The position numbers were made by a program, and so were the translations under genes. A DNA stretch of 64,000 bases from Gallalistipes aquisgranensis (GTDB lineage Bacteria; Bacteroidota; Bacteroidia; Bacteroidales; Rikenellaceae): NCBI RefSeq assembly GCF_014982715.1, contig NZ_JADCJY010000001.1, forward strand, positions 248,001 to 312,000. Direction: 5' to 3'. Shown here piece after piece: positions 44,407 through 53,726 of this stretch. The first letter of the stretch is position 1, and each line of letters starts with the position of its first letter. The notes under the pieces were generated by a model, which saw only the letters and a program-made list of their open reading frames with translations, did no database searches and was not told the origin of the DNA.

Positions 44407-45436
44407 ATGGAGAAGAAAACGGTTGAAGTCGGATTCGTCGATTTTTGGCCGGGATTCGATCCGGCGGACAATTTCATCGTCGCGGCTCTTTCGGAGCGGT
44501 ACGAGGTGGTGGTGTCGGAGCGGCCGCAGATACTTTTCTTCTCCTGTTTCGGCCAGCGTTTCACGGGATACGATTGCGTGCGGGTGTTCTATACGCCCGA
44601 AAATCTGGTGCCGGATTTCAATGTGGCCGACTATGCGATCGGATTCCATTACCTCGATTTCGGACGGCGCTATCTGCGGTATCCCATTTACCATGCCTAT
44701 GGGTGTGATGGTAAACTGATTGATTATAAGGTATTTAATGGGGGGGGCTGCCGCCCGCAAATTCTGCAGTTTCGTCTACTCCAACGGGGAGTGGGCTTCG
44801 CCGCTCCGGAAACAGTTCTTTGATCTTCTCTCTGCCTATAAACGGGTCGATTCGGGCGGCCGCTACATGAACAATGTCGGCGGTCCGGTGGAGGACAAAC
44901 TCGCCTTCCAGTCGGAGTATAAGTTCTGCATCGCGTTCGAAAACTCGGTCGGGGAGGGATATACGACGGAAAAACTGGTGGAAGCCATGATGAGCGGTTC
45001 GATTCCTGTCTATTGGGGCGATCCTTCCGTGGCGGAGGAGTTCAATCCCGGGTCGTTTATCAACGTGTCGGATTTCGGGTCGCTGGAAGAGGTCGTGCAG
45101 GAGGTCGTCCGGCTCGACAACGACGACGAAGCCTATCTGGAGATGCTCAACCGGCCGTGGGTACGCCCCTGCGACGGGGCGTACGATGCGGTTCTGTATT
45201 CGGGGGAGAGGCTCTCCGCTTTTCTTGGCGACATCGTGGAGCATCCGGTGAAGTATGTCGTTCCTGGTAATCGACATTGTGATAATCACGAGAATATGTA
45301 TCGGACCTATGCACTGAATCTGGATTTGTTCGATGATACACGCAAATTAGCGGGTTTGCGGCCGATTTATCGTTTATGTGGGCATTATTATCGTTATTTT
45401 GGGAGAAAATTATTGCATAAGTTCAACAGGAAGTAG
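44407..45436 (+). CDS. GT10-family alpha-1,3-fucosyltransferase, out of frame at a poly-G tract (phase-variable or broken)
   Basis: Would transfer fucose from GDP-fucose to a GlcNAc-containing glycan. Two pieces: 44407-44739 in frame 1 encodes the N-terminal region (PQILFFSCFG, VFYTPENLVPDFNVADYAIGFHYL, RYPIYHAYG); from 44738 frame 2 encodes KFCSFVYSN, SGGRYMNN and the GT10 donor motif FENSVGEGYTTEK followed by SGSIPVYWGDP. They are separated by eight G (44740-44747). As read, the product stops at 44823 after 138 residues. With seven G (or ten) the frame joins into one 342-residue enzyme with all motifs. Known: related fucosyltransferase genes of Helicobacter pylori vary by poly-C slippage. 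Inferred: phase-variable glycan decoration. The last 180 bases or so are clearly more AT-rich than the rest. Confidence 0.85.
44740..44747 (+). repeat. Poly-G tract (8 G) inside the fucosyltransferase gene
   Basis: Run of eight G placed exactly at the frame break, between codons for Asn111 and the KFCSF segment. One of the two longest G or C runs I noticed in the window. Confidence 0.92.
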
Positions 45437-45510
45437 AAATTAGGGCAGGCTTGAGATGTATCGGGCTGGATCTTCATCGGGGCCGGGTGTGAAACTTTTT
45501 TGTTCGGTAT

Positions 45511-46998
45511 ATGAAAAAAATATGGTTTGTTGCCGTATGGGCGGTGTGTGTTGCCGTCGATGCGTGGGCGGTTCCCGTCCGGGGTGTCGTTTTCCGGGAC
45601 CGGAACGGAAACGGTATTCGGGACCGGGGTGAAAAGGCGTTGACGCACATTCCCGTTTCCGATGGGGATACGGTCGTGCTGACCGACGGAAAGGGGCGCT
45701 TTTCGCTCGATATCGGGCCCGGGACGAGCGTTTTCCCCATTCTTCCCGCCGGATACGCCTTTGCGGAGCGGGGCATTGCGAACGCTTCGTTCCGTTATTT
45801 CGGGCCGGGGGAGGAGATCGGGAGGGAGGAACTCTCTTTCGCACTGGTCGAAACTCCCCGGCGTGAGCGGTTCCGGATCGCGGCTGTGGGCGACGTGCAG
45901 GTCAAGAACCGGGACGAAGCCAGCTATGCCGACCGCACGGTGCTGACGGAGCTTGCCGGACGCGGAGATATCGACTTTTCCGTCTTCCTGGGGGATCAGG
46001 TCAATGACGACTGCGATCTGATGCGCTCGTTTGTCGGCGATCTCGCGGCGCTTCCCCATCCCGTATGGACGGTGGTGGGCAACCATGACCGGGATATGGA
46101 TTCGGTCCGGCTGGACCGGGTCTACTGTTCCCTGCTGGGGGCGGGTACCTATGCCTTCGATTACGGGAAGGTCCATTTCATCGTGCTCAACAACGTTTTC
46201 ACCGAAGGGCGGAAGGGCTATTCGGGCCGGGTGACGGAGCGCCAGCTGCGTTTTGTCCGCAACCGCCTGCGGCTGGTGCCGGAGAAGGACCTGGTCGTCC
46301 TGTGTCAGCATATTCCGCTGGCCTATACCAGGAACAGAGATGAGGTGGAGCAGGCGCTCGGGGGACGCAGGGTGCTCGTGCTCTCCGGACACACCCACAC
46401 CGTCGGCCGTCATTGCCTGTCGGAGAAGATACACGAACTGGTCGCCGGAGCCTCCTGCGGAACCTGGTGGGTGGGCGAACGGGACCAGAATGCCATCCCC
46501 CTGGCGATGCAGCAGTGCGGTTCGCCGCGCAACTATTTCGTGGTGGATTTCGACGGTGCGGACTACGCCTTCCGTTACAAGGGGATCGGATTGGATGCGG
46601 ACAGGCAGATGGAGGTGTGGATCGGCGGGGAGGAGCGGATCGACGGCGAGATACCGAAACTGGCGGCGATTCCGGCCGGAACCGTGGTTGCCAATGTGTT
46701 CGGCGGATGCGATTCCACCCGGGTGATGATGCGGGTGGACGACGGGGAGTGGATCGAGATGGAGCGCACTCCGATGACCGCGCCGAATGTGAGCCGGGTG
46801 GCCTACTGGAACCGTCACGGAGGATACCCCACGAAATTCAGCCGCCGGATGCCGCTGCGTCAGTCGGAATCGCCCCATATCTGGGTGGCTGAGTTGCCCG
46901 TACAGGCGATGACGGGAACCCACCGGCTCACTTTTACGGCCCGTGATCCCTATGGGTTCGACGTGAGCGGAGTCCGGGTGTTCACCCTCTCCCGCTGA
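45511..46998 (+). CDS. Secreted calcineurin-like phosphoesterase with SdrD-B-like N-terminal domain
   Basis: 495 residues: signal peptide (MKKIWFVAVWAVCVAVDAWA), a prealbumin/SdrD B-like domain at 22-110 (GVVFRDRNGNGIRDRGEKAL, DGDTVVLTDGKGRFSL), then the metallophosphoesterase core with its five motifs GDVQ, GDQVND, GNHDRD, QHIPLAY, SGHTHT (about 128-295) and the C-terminal domain that this family carries. All metal ligands are present. Substrate unknown; phosphomono- or diesters of surface glycans are possible given the neighbouring glycosyltransferases. 74 bases after the GT10 gene; a long hairpin ends it. Confidence 0.88.
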   Translation: MKKIWFVAVWAVCVAVDAWAVPVRGVVFRDRNGNGIRDRGEKALTHIPVSDGDTVVLTDGKGRFSLDIGPGTSVFPILPAGYAFAERGIANASFRYFGPGEEIGREELSFALVETPRRERFRIAAVGDVQVKNRDEASYADRTVLTELAGRGDIDFSVFLGDQVNDDCDLMRSFVGDLAALPHPVWTVVGNHDRDMDSVRLDRVYCSLLGAGTYAFDYGKVHFIVLNNVFTEGRKGYSGRVTERQLRFVRNRLRLVPEKDLVVLCQHIPLAYTRNRDEVEQALGGRRVLVLSGHTHTVGRHCLSEKIHELVAGASCGTWWVGERDQNAIPLAMQQCGSPRNYFVVDFDGADYAFRYKGIGLDADRQMEVWIGGEERIDGEIPKLAAIPAGTVVANVFGGCDSTRVMMRVDDGEWIEMERTPMTAPNVSRVAYWNRHGGYPTKFSRRMPLRQSESPHIWVAELPVQAMTGTHRLTFTARDPYGFDVSGVRVFTLSR

Positions 46999-47034
46999 CG
47001 AAGGTTGCGGACCGGAGAATGCCGGAAAGGATGG

Positions 47035-47072
47035 CAGCGCCCTTGCCGCGGTGTACCGCGGCAGGGGCGCTG
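47035..47072. terminator. Long hairpin between convergent genes
   Basis: CAGCGCCC then TGCCGCGG, loop TGTA, CCGCGGCA then GGGCGCTG: 16 pairs and one mismatch. No T tract, but it lies between the convergent phosphoesterase and glycosyltransferase genes, so it probably protects or ends both RNAs. Confidence 0.65.
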
Positions 47073-47133
47073 TCGTTCGGCACTCGTGGATTCCGCAGGA
47101 GGGAGAAAAACGGGGAAATCCCGCCGGAGATTG

Positions 47134-48048
47134 TCAGGGGTTCGTTTCGCCGGGAGTTTTTCGGCACACTTCCAGTTCCGTGCCTCCGATGGCGGCGGCC
47201 GTGCGGGAGAAGGTGCTGTACCATGTGGCGATGATGTAGCGGCAGCGGGAGAGCGTGTAGAGTTCCACCACAGCCTGTTTCATGCCTTCCGTGTCGTTCC
47301 GGCTGAGGCGGCCCCGGGGCGTCGTGAGCCGGCTGCCGAACAGGGACGAGAACTTCTCCTTGACCGAGGGGCTGTCCGTAGCCAGATAGAACCGGACGTC
47401 CGGATCGCGGGCGATCTCCTGCCGCATCCGTTCCACGAACAGTTCGTCGGGGCTCTCGCGGATCGCCACTTCGTTGTCCGTGCGGCGGATGTGGATGCCT
47501 ACCGCATGGGCCGGGTCGCCCACTTTTCGGCACTCCTCCGCAATGCGGCGCTCCAGTTCGGAAACGGGTTCCCACCGGGAAAAGTCGGAACGGTCGATGC
47601 CGTACCAGCCTCCGGAATAGAAGATCCACCGGGTGCGGGCCGCCGCTTTCCATACTTCCGCCTCTCCGGTCGTGCCGAAAGCCTGTTTGCACAGTTCTTC
47701 GGCTGTACGGTACTCCGGATTTTCGGCCAGCACGAAAGGCCGTCCGAAGGCTGCGGCGAATTTCGCCAGCCACTTTGCGGCGGGTCGCAGGGGACCGACC
47801 CGGCATCCGGCCAGCCAGAGCATGCGCCACGGATTCAGCCGTCCGGCGATCCGGAACGTAACCGGGACGGAGACTTTTTCCGTGAGGGATTCGATCCGGA
47901 ACAGCTCCTGCGGCCGGCAGCGTATCTGCCAGTTTACGCGCCAATAGATCACCACCGGCGTGCGGAGGCTTTCGCCCAGCGCGATGGCCGATTCGATGCT
48001 GCGCATGCGGTTGCAGAGGCCGCCGTCGGGGATGGAGAGGATCGGCAT
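47134..48048 (-). CDS. Glycosyltransferase of the fucosyltransferase superfamily (HxRRxD type)
   Basis: 304 residues, cytoplasmic. N-terminal GGLCNRMRS (9-17), then GIHIRRTD (184-191), the donor motif of alpha-1,2/alpha-1,6- and O-fucosyltransferases, FYLATDS, and the C-terminal SRCRYIIATWYSTFS that completes the GDP-fucose pocket in this superfamily. The acceptor cannot be told. Ten bases downstream of tsaD on the same strand; probably read through from it. Second possible fucosyltransferase within 4 kb of the GT10 gene. Confidence 0.65.
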   Translation of the reverse strand: MPILSIPDGGLCNRMRSIESAIALGESLRTPVVIYWRVNWQIRCRPQELFRIESLTEKVSVPVTFRIAGRLNPWRMLWLAGCRVGPLRPAAKWLAKFAAAFGRPFVLAENPEYRTAEELCKQAFGTTGEAEVWKAAARTRWIFYSGGWYGIDRSDFSRWEPVSELERRIAEECRKVGDPAHAVGIHIRRTDNEVAIRESPDELFVERMRQEIARDPDVRFYLATDSPSVKEKFSSLFGSRLTTPRGRLSRNDTEGMKQAVVELYTLSRCRYIIATWYSTFSRTAAAIGGTELEVCRKTPGETNP

Positions 48049-48058
48049 GGGGTTCCGG

Positions 48059-49081
48059 TCAGAGTTCGCTGATGCGGGCCACGGGAGAGACGTCCATCGG
48101 GGCGAATTCGCCCTTCAGATAGCGGTGCATTCCCGTCATGGCGATCATGGCGGCGTTGTCGGTGGTGAATTTGAATTCGGGCAGGAAGGTGCGCCACCGG
48201 CGCTTCTTTCCCTCGCGTACGATCGCTTCGCGCAGTCCCGAGTTGGCCGATACGCCGCCCGCGATGGCGATGTCGGTGATGTCGAAGGCCCGGGCCGCCT
48301 TGACCAGCTTGTTCAGCAGGATTTCGATGATCGTGTACTGGAGCGAGGCGCACAGGTCTGCCTTGTTCTCCTCGATGAAGGCCGGGTCTTCGGCCATCCG
48401 GTCGCGCAGGAAGTAGAGGAACGAGGTTTTCAGCCCGCTGAAACTGTAATCGTATCCGTCCACGGAAGGACGGGCGAAATGGAAACGTTTGGGGTCGCCC
48501 TCCTTTGCGAGCCTGTCGATCACCGGACCGCCGGGATAGGGCAGGCCCATGACCTTGGCACATTTGTCGAAGGCTTCGCCCGCCGCGTCGTCGATCGTGG
48601 TGCCGATGATCTCCATGTCGAGGTAGTCGCGCACGAGCACGATCTGCGTGTGGCCGCCCGAAACCAGCAGGCAGAGGAACGGGAACGAGGGATGGGGCAG
48701 CTGCCGGTCGGGCAGGTCGATGAAGTGGGAGAGGATGTGGCCCTGGAGGTGGTTCACCTCCACCATCGGGATGTTTTTGGCAAGGGCCAGCCCCTTCGTG
48801 AAAGAGACGCCTACCAGAAGCGACCCCAGCAGGCCGGGACCCCGTGTGAAGGCGATGGCGTCGATGTCGTCCAGCGTGAGGGAGGCTCCCTTGAGGGCGG
48901 CGTCCACCACGGGAATGATGTTCTGCTGGTGGGCGCGCGAAGCCAGCTCGGGAATCACGCCGCCGTAACGGATGTGCACTTCCTGGCTGGCGATCACGTT
49001 CGACAGGAGCACGTTTCCCCGCAACACCGCCGCCGACGTGTCGTCGCACGAAGACTCGATTCCCAGTATCGTTATATCCAT
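48059..49081 (-). CDS. tsaD: tRNA N6-adenosine threonylcarbamoyltransferase
   Basis: Makes t6A37 in ANN-decoding tRNAs with TsaB and TsaE. 340 residues; ILGIESSCDDTSAA at the N-terminus, RAHQQNI and NHLQGHI with the metal-binding His, SGGHTQI, and FSGLKTSFL. Start at 49081 as in the family. Confidence 0.96.
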   Translation of the reverse strand: MDITILGIESSCDDTSAAVLRGNVLLSNVIASQEVHIRYGGVIPELASRAHQQNIIPVVDAALKGASLTLDDIDAIAFTRGPGLLGSLLVGVSFTKGLALAKNIPMVEVNHLQGHILSHFIDLPDRQLPHPSFPFLCLLVSGGHTQIVLVRDYLDMEIIGTTIDDAAGEAFDKCAKVMGLPYPGGPVIDRLAKEGDPKRFHFARPSVDGYDYSFSGLKTSFLYFLRDRMAEDPAFIEENKADLCASLQYTIIEILLNKLVKAARAFDITDIAIAGGVSANSGLREAIVREGKKRRWRTFLPEFKFTTDNAAMIAMTGMHRYLKGEFAPMDVSPVARISEL

Positions 49082-49122
49082 TTATATCGGGCTTAAATGA
49101 CGTTTTTTTGACTAAAATTTAA

Positions 49123-49130
49123 TAGATTTG
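49123..49130 (+). promoter_or_regulatory. -7 box (TAGATTTG) for the tamB-exbBD-tonB operon
   Basis: Consensus TAnnTTTG 31 bases before the ATG at 49161; an in-frame ATG at 49128 lies inside the box, so it cannot be the start. Confidence 0.65.
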
Positions 49131-49160
49131 TACGCTTGTTCCGGCACGGGGCACGAATCC

Positions 49161-52100
49161 ATGGGCAAAGTTATAAAAATATTGCTTTCTTTGTTATCTG
49201 CGGCGATTTTAACCGCGATCATCGTTCCCGTGGCCGTCTCGCTGCTGCTGTGTCTTCCCTCCGTGCAGAACTTCGCGGCCAGGGAGGCGGCCGGGTGGCT
49301 GGGCCGGAAGCTGGAGATCCCCGTCGCGGTGGAGCAGGTGCATCTGCGCCTTTTCAACCGGGTGACGCTCGAGGGGCTCTACGTGGAGGATTATCATGGC
49401 GATACGCTGCTTTACGTTCCGCGGCTTACGGTTGCGCTGAACCGGCTGGAGCTCTCCTCGGACCGGGTGGCATTGGGAGGAGTGTCGCTCGAGGGGCCCC
49501 GCTTCTATCTGATGCAGGACAGCACGATGACCTCCAATCTGAGGCAGGTCCTCTCCCGTCTGAAGCGGAAGAAGCCGAAGCGGGAGAAGAAGCCCTTTTC
49601 GCTCACGGCTTCCTCGGTGGAGATCAGCGACATGACGTTCCGGCACCGGAAGTTCGTGCGCAAGGGGCGGGACGGGGTCGATTTCACCGACCTGGCGGTC
49701 GATCATTTTTATCTGAAAACGCGCGGACTTTCGGTCGTGGGAGACAGCGTGACGCTGGCGATCCGGCAGATCGCCCTGCGGGATAAAAGCGGTTTTCAGA
49801 TCGACGATTTTTCCGCGCAGCGTTTCTCGATTTCGGGTTCCGGCATGTACTTCGACGGGCTGGAGATCAGCCTGCCCGATTCCCATGTGGAGATGAAATA
49901 CCTTCGGTTCCTGACCGGGACCTGGAAAGGGTACAACGACTTTCTGCGGCGGGTGAAGATCGAGGCGGAACTGAACGACTCGCGCGTGAGTTTCCGTTCG
50001 ATCGCCTATTTCGCCCCTTCGCTGCGGAGCTGGCAGACGGTGCTGGACGGGGTGACGGGTACGGTGTCGGGGCCTGTGGCCGACATGCAGGGCCGTATCG
50101 CACGTGCCCGGACCCGCGATACGGAGATCGGCGTGAGGTTCTCCATGCGGGGCGTGCCCGATATCCGGAATACGCATTTCACCTTCGACGTGTTCCGGCT
50201 GCGGACTTCGGCCGAAGACGTGCGGTTCATCGCGGAAGACATAACGGGCCGGACCTTCTCGCCCGGGCTCGAAAAGAGTCTGTACCGGCTGGGAAATATC
50301 CATTTCAGGGGGCGGTTCGACGGTCTGCTGAGCCGTTTCCGGGCCGACGGACGATTCCGCACCGTGTTGGGCGAAGCGGCCGTCGATTTCGCGGTCACCC
50401 CCGCCGCCGACGGACAGAAGGCTTTCCGGGGCGACATGCGGGTCAACCGGTTCGATGTGGGAACGCTCTCCGGCAGCAGAAAACTGGGACGGGCCACGGT
50501 GCAGGCCCGGCTGGACGGGACCTTCGGGCGGGACGAACTCACGGTGAAGACCGATGCCGGGCTCTCCCTGCTGGAATTCAACGACTACGCCTACGGAGGG
50601 ATCGTGCTGGACGGAACGGTGCGCAACCGTATGTTCCGGGGGCTGATCCGTTCGGACGATCCCAATCTGCAGTTCGATTTCGACGGTCTGCTCGATTTCA
50701 ACGATACGGTTCCCCGGTATGATTTCGACCTGCGGATGCACATGGCCGACCTGCATGCGCTGAACTTCAACCGCAGGGATTCGATCTCGGTGGTGCAGGG
50801 ACGCCTGACGGCCCACGCCGGAGGGTCTTCGCTGGACGACGTGAACGGCGAGGCGGTGATCCGTGACCTGCTCTACGTCAATCCGGTCGATTCGGTGCGT
50901 ACGGGAGAGATACGGCTGGTGGGGGAGAACGGGCCCGACAGCAAATCGCTGGCATGGTACTCTCCCTTTGCCGACGTGACGTTCCGGGGGCGGTCGAGTT
51001 ACGACCGCATGTTCGGTTATTTCACCAATACGCTGCGCTACTATCTGCCGACCCTGTCGGCCGGGAAGCGGCGCACGGACCTTTTTCCCGACCGGGACGG
51101 CGCTACGAACGTGGACGATTATTACGTGGTGAAGCTGGACGTGAAGCAGGCCAATAACGTGGCGGGTATCTTCCTGCCCGGCCTCCAGCTGGCCGAGGGG
51201 ACGAAACTTTCGTTCCTGTTCAATCCGCAGGCCGAGCAGTTCTCCCTGTCGCTGAATTCCGACTATATCGAACGGGGCGACTTCTTCGTCTCCGGTCTCA
51301 GCGTGAACAGCCGCAACCAGGGCGACTCGATCTCGCTCTACGTGGGAGCGGAAGACCTCTTTGCCGGCGGGTTCTACATGCCCGATTTCTCCGTGATCGG
51401 CGGTGCCAAGCAGAACCGGGTCAATCTGGGCGCCCGTTTTTCCGATCCCGAACAGGGAACCTCCGCCCTGCTGGGGGTCGTGTCGGCACTGGAACGCGAC
51501 AGCCTGTCGGGCCGGCCCCGCGTGCGTATCCGGTTCACTCCCTCGAGCTTTACCACCGGGGGACGGACCTGGCGGATCGGGGCCCGCAGTATCGTCTACG
51601 ATGCGGATCGGGTGGCGATCCGCCGTTTCCGCATCACGAGCCAGGGACAGGAGCTGGGCGTGGACGGTGTGGCCTCCCGCGACCGGGAGGATACGCTTCA
51701 TCTGAATCTTTCCAATTTCGACCTGACACCCTTTTCGCAGCTCTCCGAACGGATGGGTTACCATGTCCGGGGCATCACCAACGGGCATGCCGACATGGTG
51801 TCCGTACTGGGAGAGGGACTGATGTATGCCTACGTGAATTTCGACAGCGTGCGCGTCAACGACGTGGCGGTCCCGCCTGCAGTTTTCGAAAGCCGTTGGG
51901 ATTTCCATGCCGAGCGGGCCAAGTTCACCCTGATGCGGCGGCAGAGCTCCGATACGCTCATGGTGGGGTATTACCGGCCGACCGACCGGCGCTACCGGGC
52001 CGACTTCGACCTGAAGGGGCTCGACCTTTCGCTGCTCGATCCGCTGCTCTCGGGTGTGGTGCGCGACACGCGGGGAAGCGCCGATGCCGCGCTGATGGTG

Positions 52101-53714
52101 ACCGGCGTGCGGAGAAACGTGTCGCTGAACGGAACGATCCGGATTCCGGAACTCTCCACTACGGTGGACTTCACGAATGTACCCTACCGTCTCCGCGACG
52201 GGGAGATCGTCGTGAAGGACAATGTGTTCACACTGACTCCCGCCTGGCTGACCGATCCGGGGGGGAACCGGGCCTCCATGGAGATGAGCCTCGACATGAA
52301 CCATCTGGCGAACCTTTCCTACGATCTGAAGGTGCAGCCCGAGAACATGCTCGTGCTCAACACCACTTCCCGGGAGAACGAACTGTTCAACGGCACGGTG
52401 TACGCCTCCGGAGGCGCACGTATCCGCGGCGACAAGCGGGGCACGAACATGACCATCGCCGCGACGACCAGCGACAACTCCTCCTTCTTCATGTCGCTGG
52501 ACGGTACGTCGAACATTTCGCAGGCCGATTTCGTGGTGTTCGAAAACCCGAACCGGGTGCGGTCCGACAGTCTCAGCGCCGTGGAACTCAGGAAACTCAG
52601 GTTCAAACGCGAGCGGCGCCGCCGGAATCCGTTCCGCAGCAGCCTCGATATAGACATGTCGCTGAACGTGCGTCCCAACACCGATTTCCGTCTGGTGATC
52701 GATCCCGAAATGGGCAACGGCATCCGGGCGCGGGGCAACGGGGCGCTCAACCTGCACGTCAATCCCACCAAGGACGAGTTCACGATGTTGGGCGACTACG
52801 AAATTACGGAGGGGAGCTATAACTTCGTGTTGCAGAACATTATCAACAAGACCTTTACCATCCAGCCCGGCAGCGCCATCCGGTGGACGGGCGATCCGGC
52901 CGACGCCCTCCTCGACATCACGGCCGCCTACAAACTCAAGGCCTCGCTGGCCCCGCTGCTGAGCAGCGACGATGAGAATTTCCGCCGCAGCGTGCCCGTG
53001 GAGTGCGACATCAAACTGGCCGAACGGCTTCGGCAGCCGGCCATCACATTCGACGTGCGGGTGCAGAACGTCGATCCCGAGACGCAGAATCTGGTGGCCA
53101 ATGCGCTCAACACGCAGGAGATGATGGCGACCCAGTTTTTCTGGCTGCTGGCCGTCAACAGTTTCTATTCGGACAATACGGGCAGTAACCAGAGCCTCAA
53201 TATCGGCGCGATGGGCGGCAGCGCCACTGGGTTCGAGTTCCTGTCGAGCCAGCTGAGCAACTGGATCTCCTCCGACCGTTACAACATCGGTATCCGCTAC
53301 CGTCCCAAGAGCGACCTCACTTCGGACGAGCTGGAGCTGGGGCTTTCGACGGGGCTGTTCGACAACCGCCTGCTGCTGGAAATGGAGGGAAACTATGATT
53401 TCGGCAACAATGCCGCCATGACCAACCGGCAGGGGACGAGCAACCTGACGGGCGACTTCTACCTCACGTGGCTGATCGACCGGGCCGGAAACCTGCGGAC
53501 GAAGGCCTTCACGCGGACGATCGACCGTTTCGACGAGAACCAGGGTTTGCAGGAGAGCGGCATCGGTATCTACTACAAGGAGGACTTCAACAGCTTCAAA
53601 GATATTCTGAGAAATATACGCGAACGGTTCCGTCGTAAGAAAAACAAAGAAAAATTCGTAACTTCGCCCGGTGAAACATCCGAAAGCGAGAAACAAGAGC
53701 ATAAAACCGAATAA
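49161..53714 (+). CDS. TamB-family translocation/assembly module protein (DUF490)
   Basis: Large periplasm-spanning protein, inner-membrane anchored, of the AsmA/TamB lipid-transfer and outer-membrane biogenesis group. 1,517 residues: signal anchor 1-27 (MGKVIKILLSLLSAAILTAI), VEQVHLRLFNRVTLEGLYVED as usual at the N-terminus, about 1,000 residues of beta-rich repeats and the C-terminal DUF490 domain (LNLHVNPTKDEFTMLGDYEITEGSYNF, ITAAYKLKASL, ELELGLSTGLFDNRLLLE). Longer than E. coli TamB (1,259). In this window it is followed 12 bases later by exbB, exbD and tonB-like genes, rather than by a TamA. Confidence 0.9.
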   Translation: MGKVIKILLSLLSAAILTAIIVPVAVSLLLCLPSVQNFAAREAAGWLGRKLEIPVAVEQVHLRLFNRVTLEGLYVEDYHGDTLLYVPRLTVALNRLELSSDRVALGGVSLEGPRFYLMQDSTMTSNLRQVLSRLKRKKPKREKKPFSLTASSVEISDMTFRHRKFVRKGRDGVDFTDLAVDHFYLKTRGLSVVGDSVTLAIRQIALRDKSGFQIDDFSAQRFSISGSGMYFDGLEISLPDSHVEMKYLRFLTGTWKGYNDFLRRVKIEAELNDSRVSFRSIAYFAPSLRSWQTVLDGVTGTVSGPVADMQGRIARARTRDTEIGVRFSMRGVPDIRNTHFTFDVFRLRTSAEDVRFIAEDITGRTFSPGLEKSLYRLGNIHFRGRFDGLLSRFRADGRFRTVLGEAAVDFAVTPAADGQKAFRGDMRVNRFDVGTLSGSRKLGRATVQARLDGTFGRDELTVKTDAGLSLLEFNDYAYGGIVLDGTVRNRMFRGLIRSDDPNLQFDFDGLLDFNDTVPRYDFDLRMHMADLHALNFNRRDSISVVQGRLTAHAGGSSLDDVNGEAVIRDLLYVNPVDSVRTGEIRLVGENGPDSKSLAWYSPFADVTFRGRSSYDRMFGYFTNTLRYYLPTLSAGKRRTDLFPDRDGATNVDDYYVVKLDVKQANNVAGIFLPGLQLAEGTKLSFLFNPQAEQFSLSLNSDYIERGDFFVSGLSVNSRNQGDSISLYVGAEDLFAGGFYMPDFSVIGGAKQNRVNLGARFSDPEQGTSALLGVVSALERDSLSGRPRVRIRFTPSSFTTGGRTWRIGARSIVYDADRVAIRRFRITSQGQELGVDGVASRDREDTLHLNLSNFDLTPFSQLSERMGYHVRGITNGHADMVSVLGEGLMYAYVNFDSVRVNDVAVPPAVFESRWDFHAERAKFTLMRRQSSDTLMVGYYRPTDRRYRADFDLKGLDLSLLDPLLSGVVRDTRGSADAALMVTGVRRNVSLNGTIRIPELSTTVDFTNVPYRLRDGEIVVKDNVFTLTPAWLTDPGGNRASMEMSLDMNHLANLSYDLKVQPENMLVLNTTSRENELFNGTVYASGGARIRGDKRGTNMTIAATTSDNSSFFMSLDGTSNISQADFVVFENPNRVRSDSLSAVELRKLRFKRERRRRNPFRSSLDIDMSLNVRPNTDFRLVIDPEMGNGIRARGNGALNLHVNPTKDEFTMLGDYEITEGSYNFVLQNIINKTFTIQPGSAIRWTGDPADALLDITAAYKLKASLAPLLSSDDENFRRSVPVECDIKLAERLRQPAITFDVRVQNVDPETQNLVANALNTQEMMATQFFWLLAVNSFYSDNTGSNQSLNIGAMGGSATGFEFLSSQLSNWISSDRYNIGIRYRPKSDLTSDELELGLSTGLFDNRLLLEMEGNYDFGNNAAMTNRQGTSNLTGDFYLTWLIDRAGNLRTKAFTRTIDRFDENQGLQESGIGIYYKEDFNSFKDILRNIRERFRRKKNKEKFVTSPGETSESEKQEHKTE

Positions 53715-53726
53715 AACCAGACACGT

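Noticed and set aside
41520-44564. Open frame of about 1,000 residues antisense to infB
   Set aside because: Shadow of infB; low-complexity and His-rich, no domain.
47035-47072. End of an insertion sequence (long perfect inverted repeat)
   Set aside because: The arms are adjacent (4-base loop), with no transposase gene; it is a hairpin between convergent genes.
49128-49160. ATG at 49128 as start of the TamB-like gene
   Set aside because: It overlaps the -7 box at 49123-49130; the signal anchor begins at 49161.
49209-53702. Very long open frame antisense to the TamB-like gene
   Set aside because: High GC and the codon pattern of the real gene keep the opposite frame open. The translation is His/Arg/Gly-rich, without domains or signal, while the plus strand shows a clear TamB protein.
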